A stretch of DNA of 6,561 bases, taken from contig SYEA01000075.1 in assembly GCA_005800965.1 (NCBI GenBank), positions 1 to 6,561 on the forward strand. The letters run 5' to 3'. The notes under the pieces were generated by a model that ran no database searches, had not been told where the DNA came from, and worked only from the letters and a program-made list of their open reading frames with translations. Both the position numbers and the translations under genes were made by a program. How positions within the stretch are numbered: position 1 is the stretch's first letter; every line of letters starts with the position of its first letter. This DNA is from Actinomycetota bacterium. Its GTDB lineage: Bacteria > Actinomycetota > Acidimicrobiia > Acidimicrobiales > Ilumatobacteraceae. Shown piece by piece: positions 6,251 to 6,561 of this stretch.

Positions 6251-6561
6251 TTAGTGACACCGTGCAACGAAGCTGTCGAACAGTTTTTGCTGGTCGGTAG
6301 TTGTTGCTGCGTCATCTTCGGGGTGCCACTGCACACCAACAATCCATCGGGCATCTTGATGCTCAACGGCTTCGATGGTGTTGTCTGGCGCACGGGCCAC
6401 GACAGTGAGCCCGGGCGCCACGTCACGTAACGCTTGGTGGTGATACGAGTGACATCGTTGCGGCGAAGTCGTATCCATAGCTAGTGCAAGTTGAGAACCC
6501 GCGGTCAATGTGACTGGATGATACGTGTCCCAGTGACTCTCGCGGTCGCTGAGCACATCAC
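6251..6561 (-). CDS. Class I glutamine amidotransferase-like hydrolase, peptidase C26 type (partial, C-terminal part)
   Basis: The frame is open from the right edge to a TAA at 6253-6251 and gives about 103 C-terminal residues; the start and the catalytic cysteine region lie outside the window. The visible part resembles the C-terminal half of gamma-glutamyl-GABA hydrolase (PuuD-like) and related peptidase C26 proteins: CHSYHHQAL, then APGLTVVARAPDNTIEAVEH, then VGVQWHPE, then LFDSFV. His and Glu in VQWHPE are the second and third members of the Cys-His-Glu triad. These enzymes hydrolyse a gamma-glutamyl amide or act on related small molecules. The substrate cannot be told here, and the link to the glycan genes downstream may be only positional. 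A GTG at 6556 could be misread as a start, but the sequence after it is mid-domain, so the gene certainly continues beyond the edge. A 77-base gap separates its stop from the aminotransferase. Confidence 0.85.
   Translation of the reverse strand, partial: DVLSDRESHWDTYHPVTLTAGSQLALAMDTTSPQRCHSYHHQALRDVAPGLTVVARAPDNTIEAVEHQDARWIVGVQWHPEDDAATTTDQQKLFDSFVARCH

Noticed and set aside
6238..6426. Second minus-strand open frame of 62 codons within the amidotransferase gene
   Set aside because: Shifted frame of the real gene, which carries the HHQ and VQWHPE motifs; no sign that the gene itself is frameshifted.

Overview
The window looks like a bacterial chromosome of moderately high G+C, most likely an actinobacterium. 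Acidimicrobiia-like freshwater or marine lineages are my first guess. That placement is inference: it rests on the style of the NuoL/M/N proteins, tight gene packing, GTG starts and weak or absent Shine-Dalgarno sites. No marker gene confirms it.

Bases 1-3197 (+ strand) are the distal end of a respiratory complex I (nuo) operon: the last 38 codons of nuoL, complete nuoM and complete nuoN. The nuoL stop and nuoM start overlap (ATGA), and nuoM and nuoN are 3 bases apart. The charged membrane residues expected for proton pumping are all present in NuoM and NuoN, so these look like ordinary functional antiporter-like subunits.

Bases 3241-3654 (+ strand) encode a small cupin of a type that, from memory, usually sits in surface-polysaccharide clusters. 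Its 3' end overlaps by 20 bases, tail to tail, the last gene of a leftward set.

That leftward set (- strand) reads, in transcription order: a class I glutamine amidotransferase-like hydrolase (3' part only, running off the right edge), a 77-base gap, a PLP-dependent sugar aminotransferase resembling GDP-perosamine synthase, a family 2 glycosyltransferase of the polyprenyl-phosphate mannosyltransferase type, and a GNAT acetyltransferase. The aminotransferase, glycosyltransferase and GNAT genes are separated by +11 and -4 bases and look like one operon. Together with the cupin they suggest synthesis, transfer and N-acylation of an amino-deoxy sugar in a cell-surface glycan. The window therefore captures a junction between a conserved energy operon and a probably variable glycan cluster.

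I see no RNA genes, mobile elements, CRISPR arrays or convincing terminators. No gene-free stretch exceeds 77 bases. I did not find strong evidence of a wholly new system. The most unusual points are the overlapping convergent gene ends, the cupin with a stretched metal-site motif, and two possible near-leaderless promoters.
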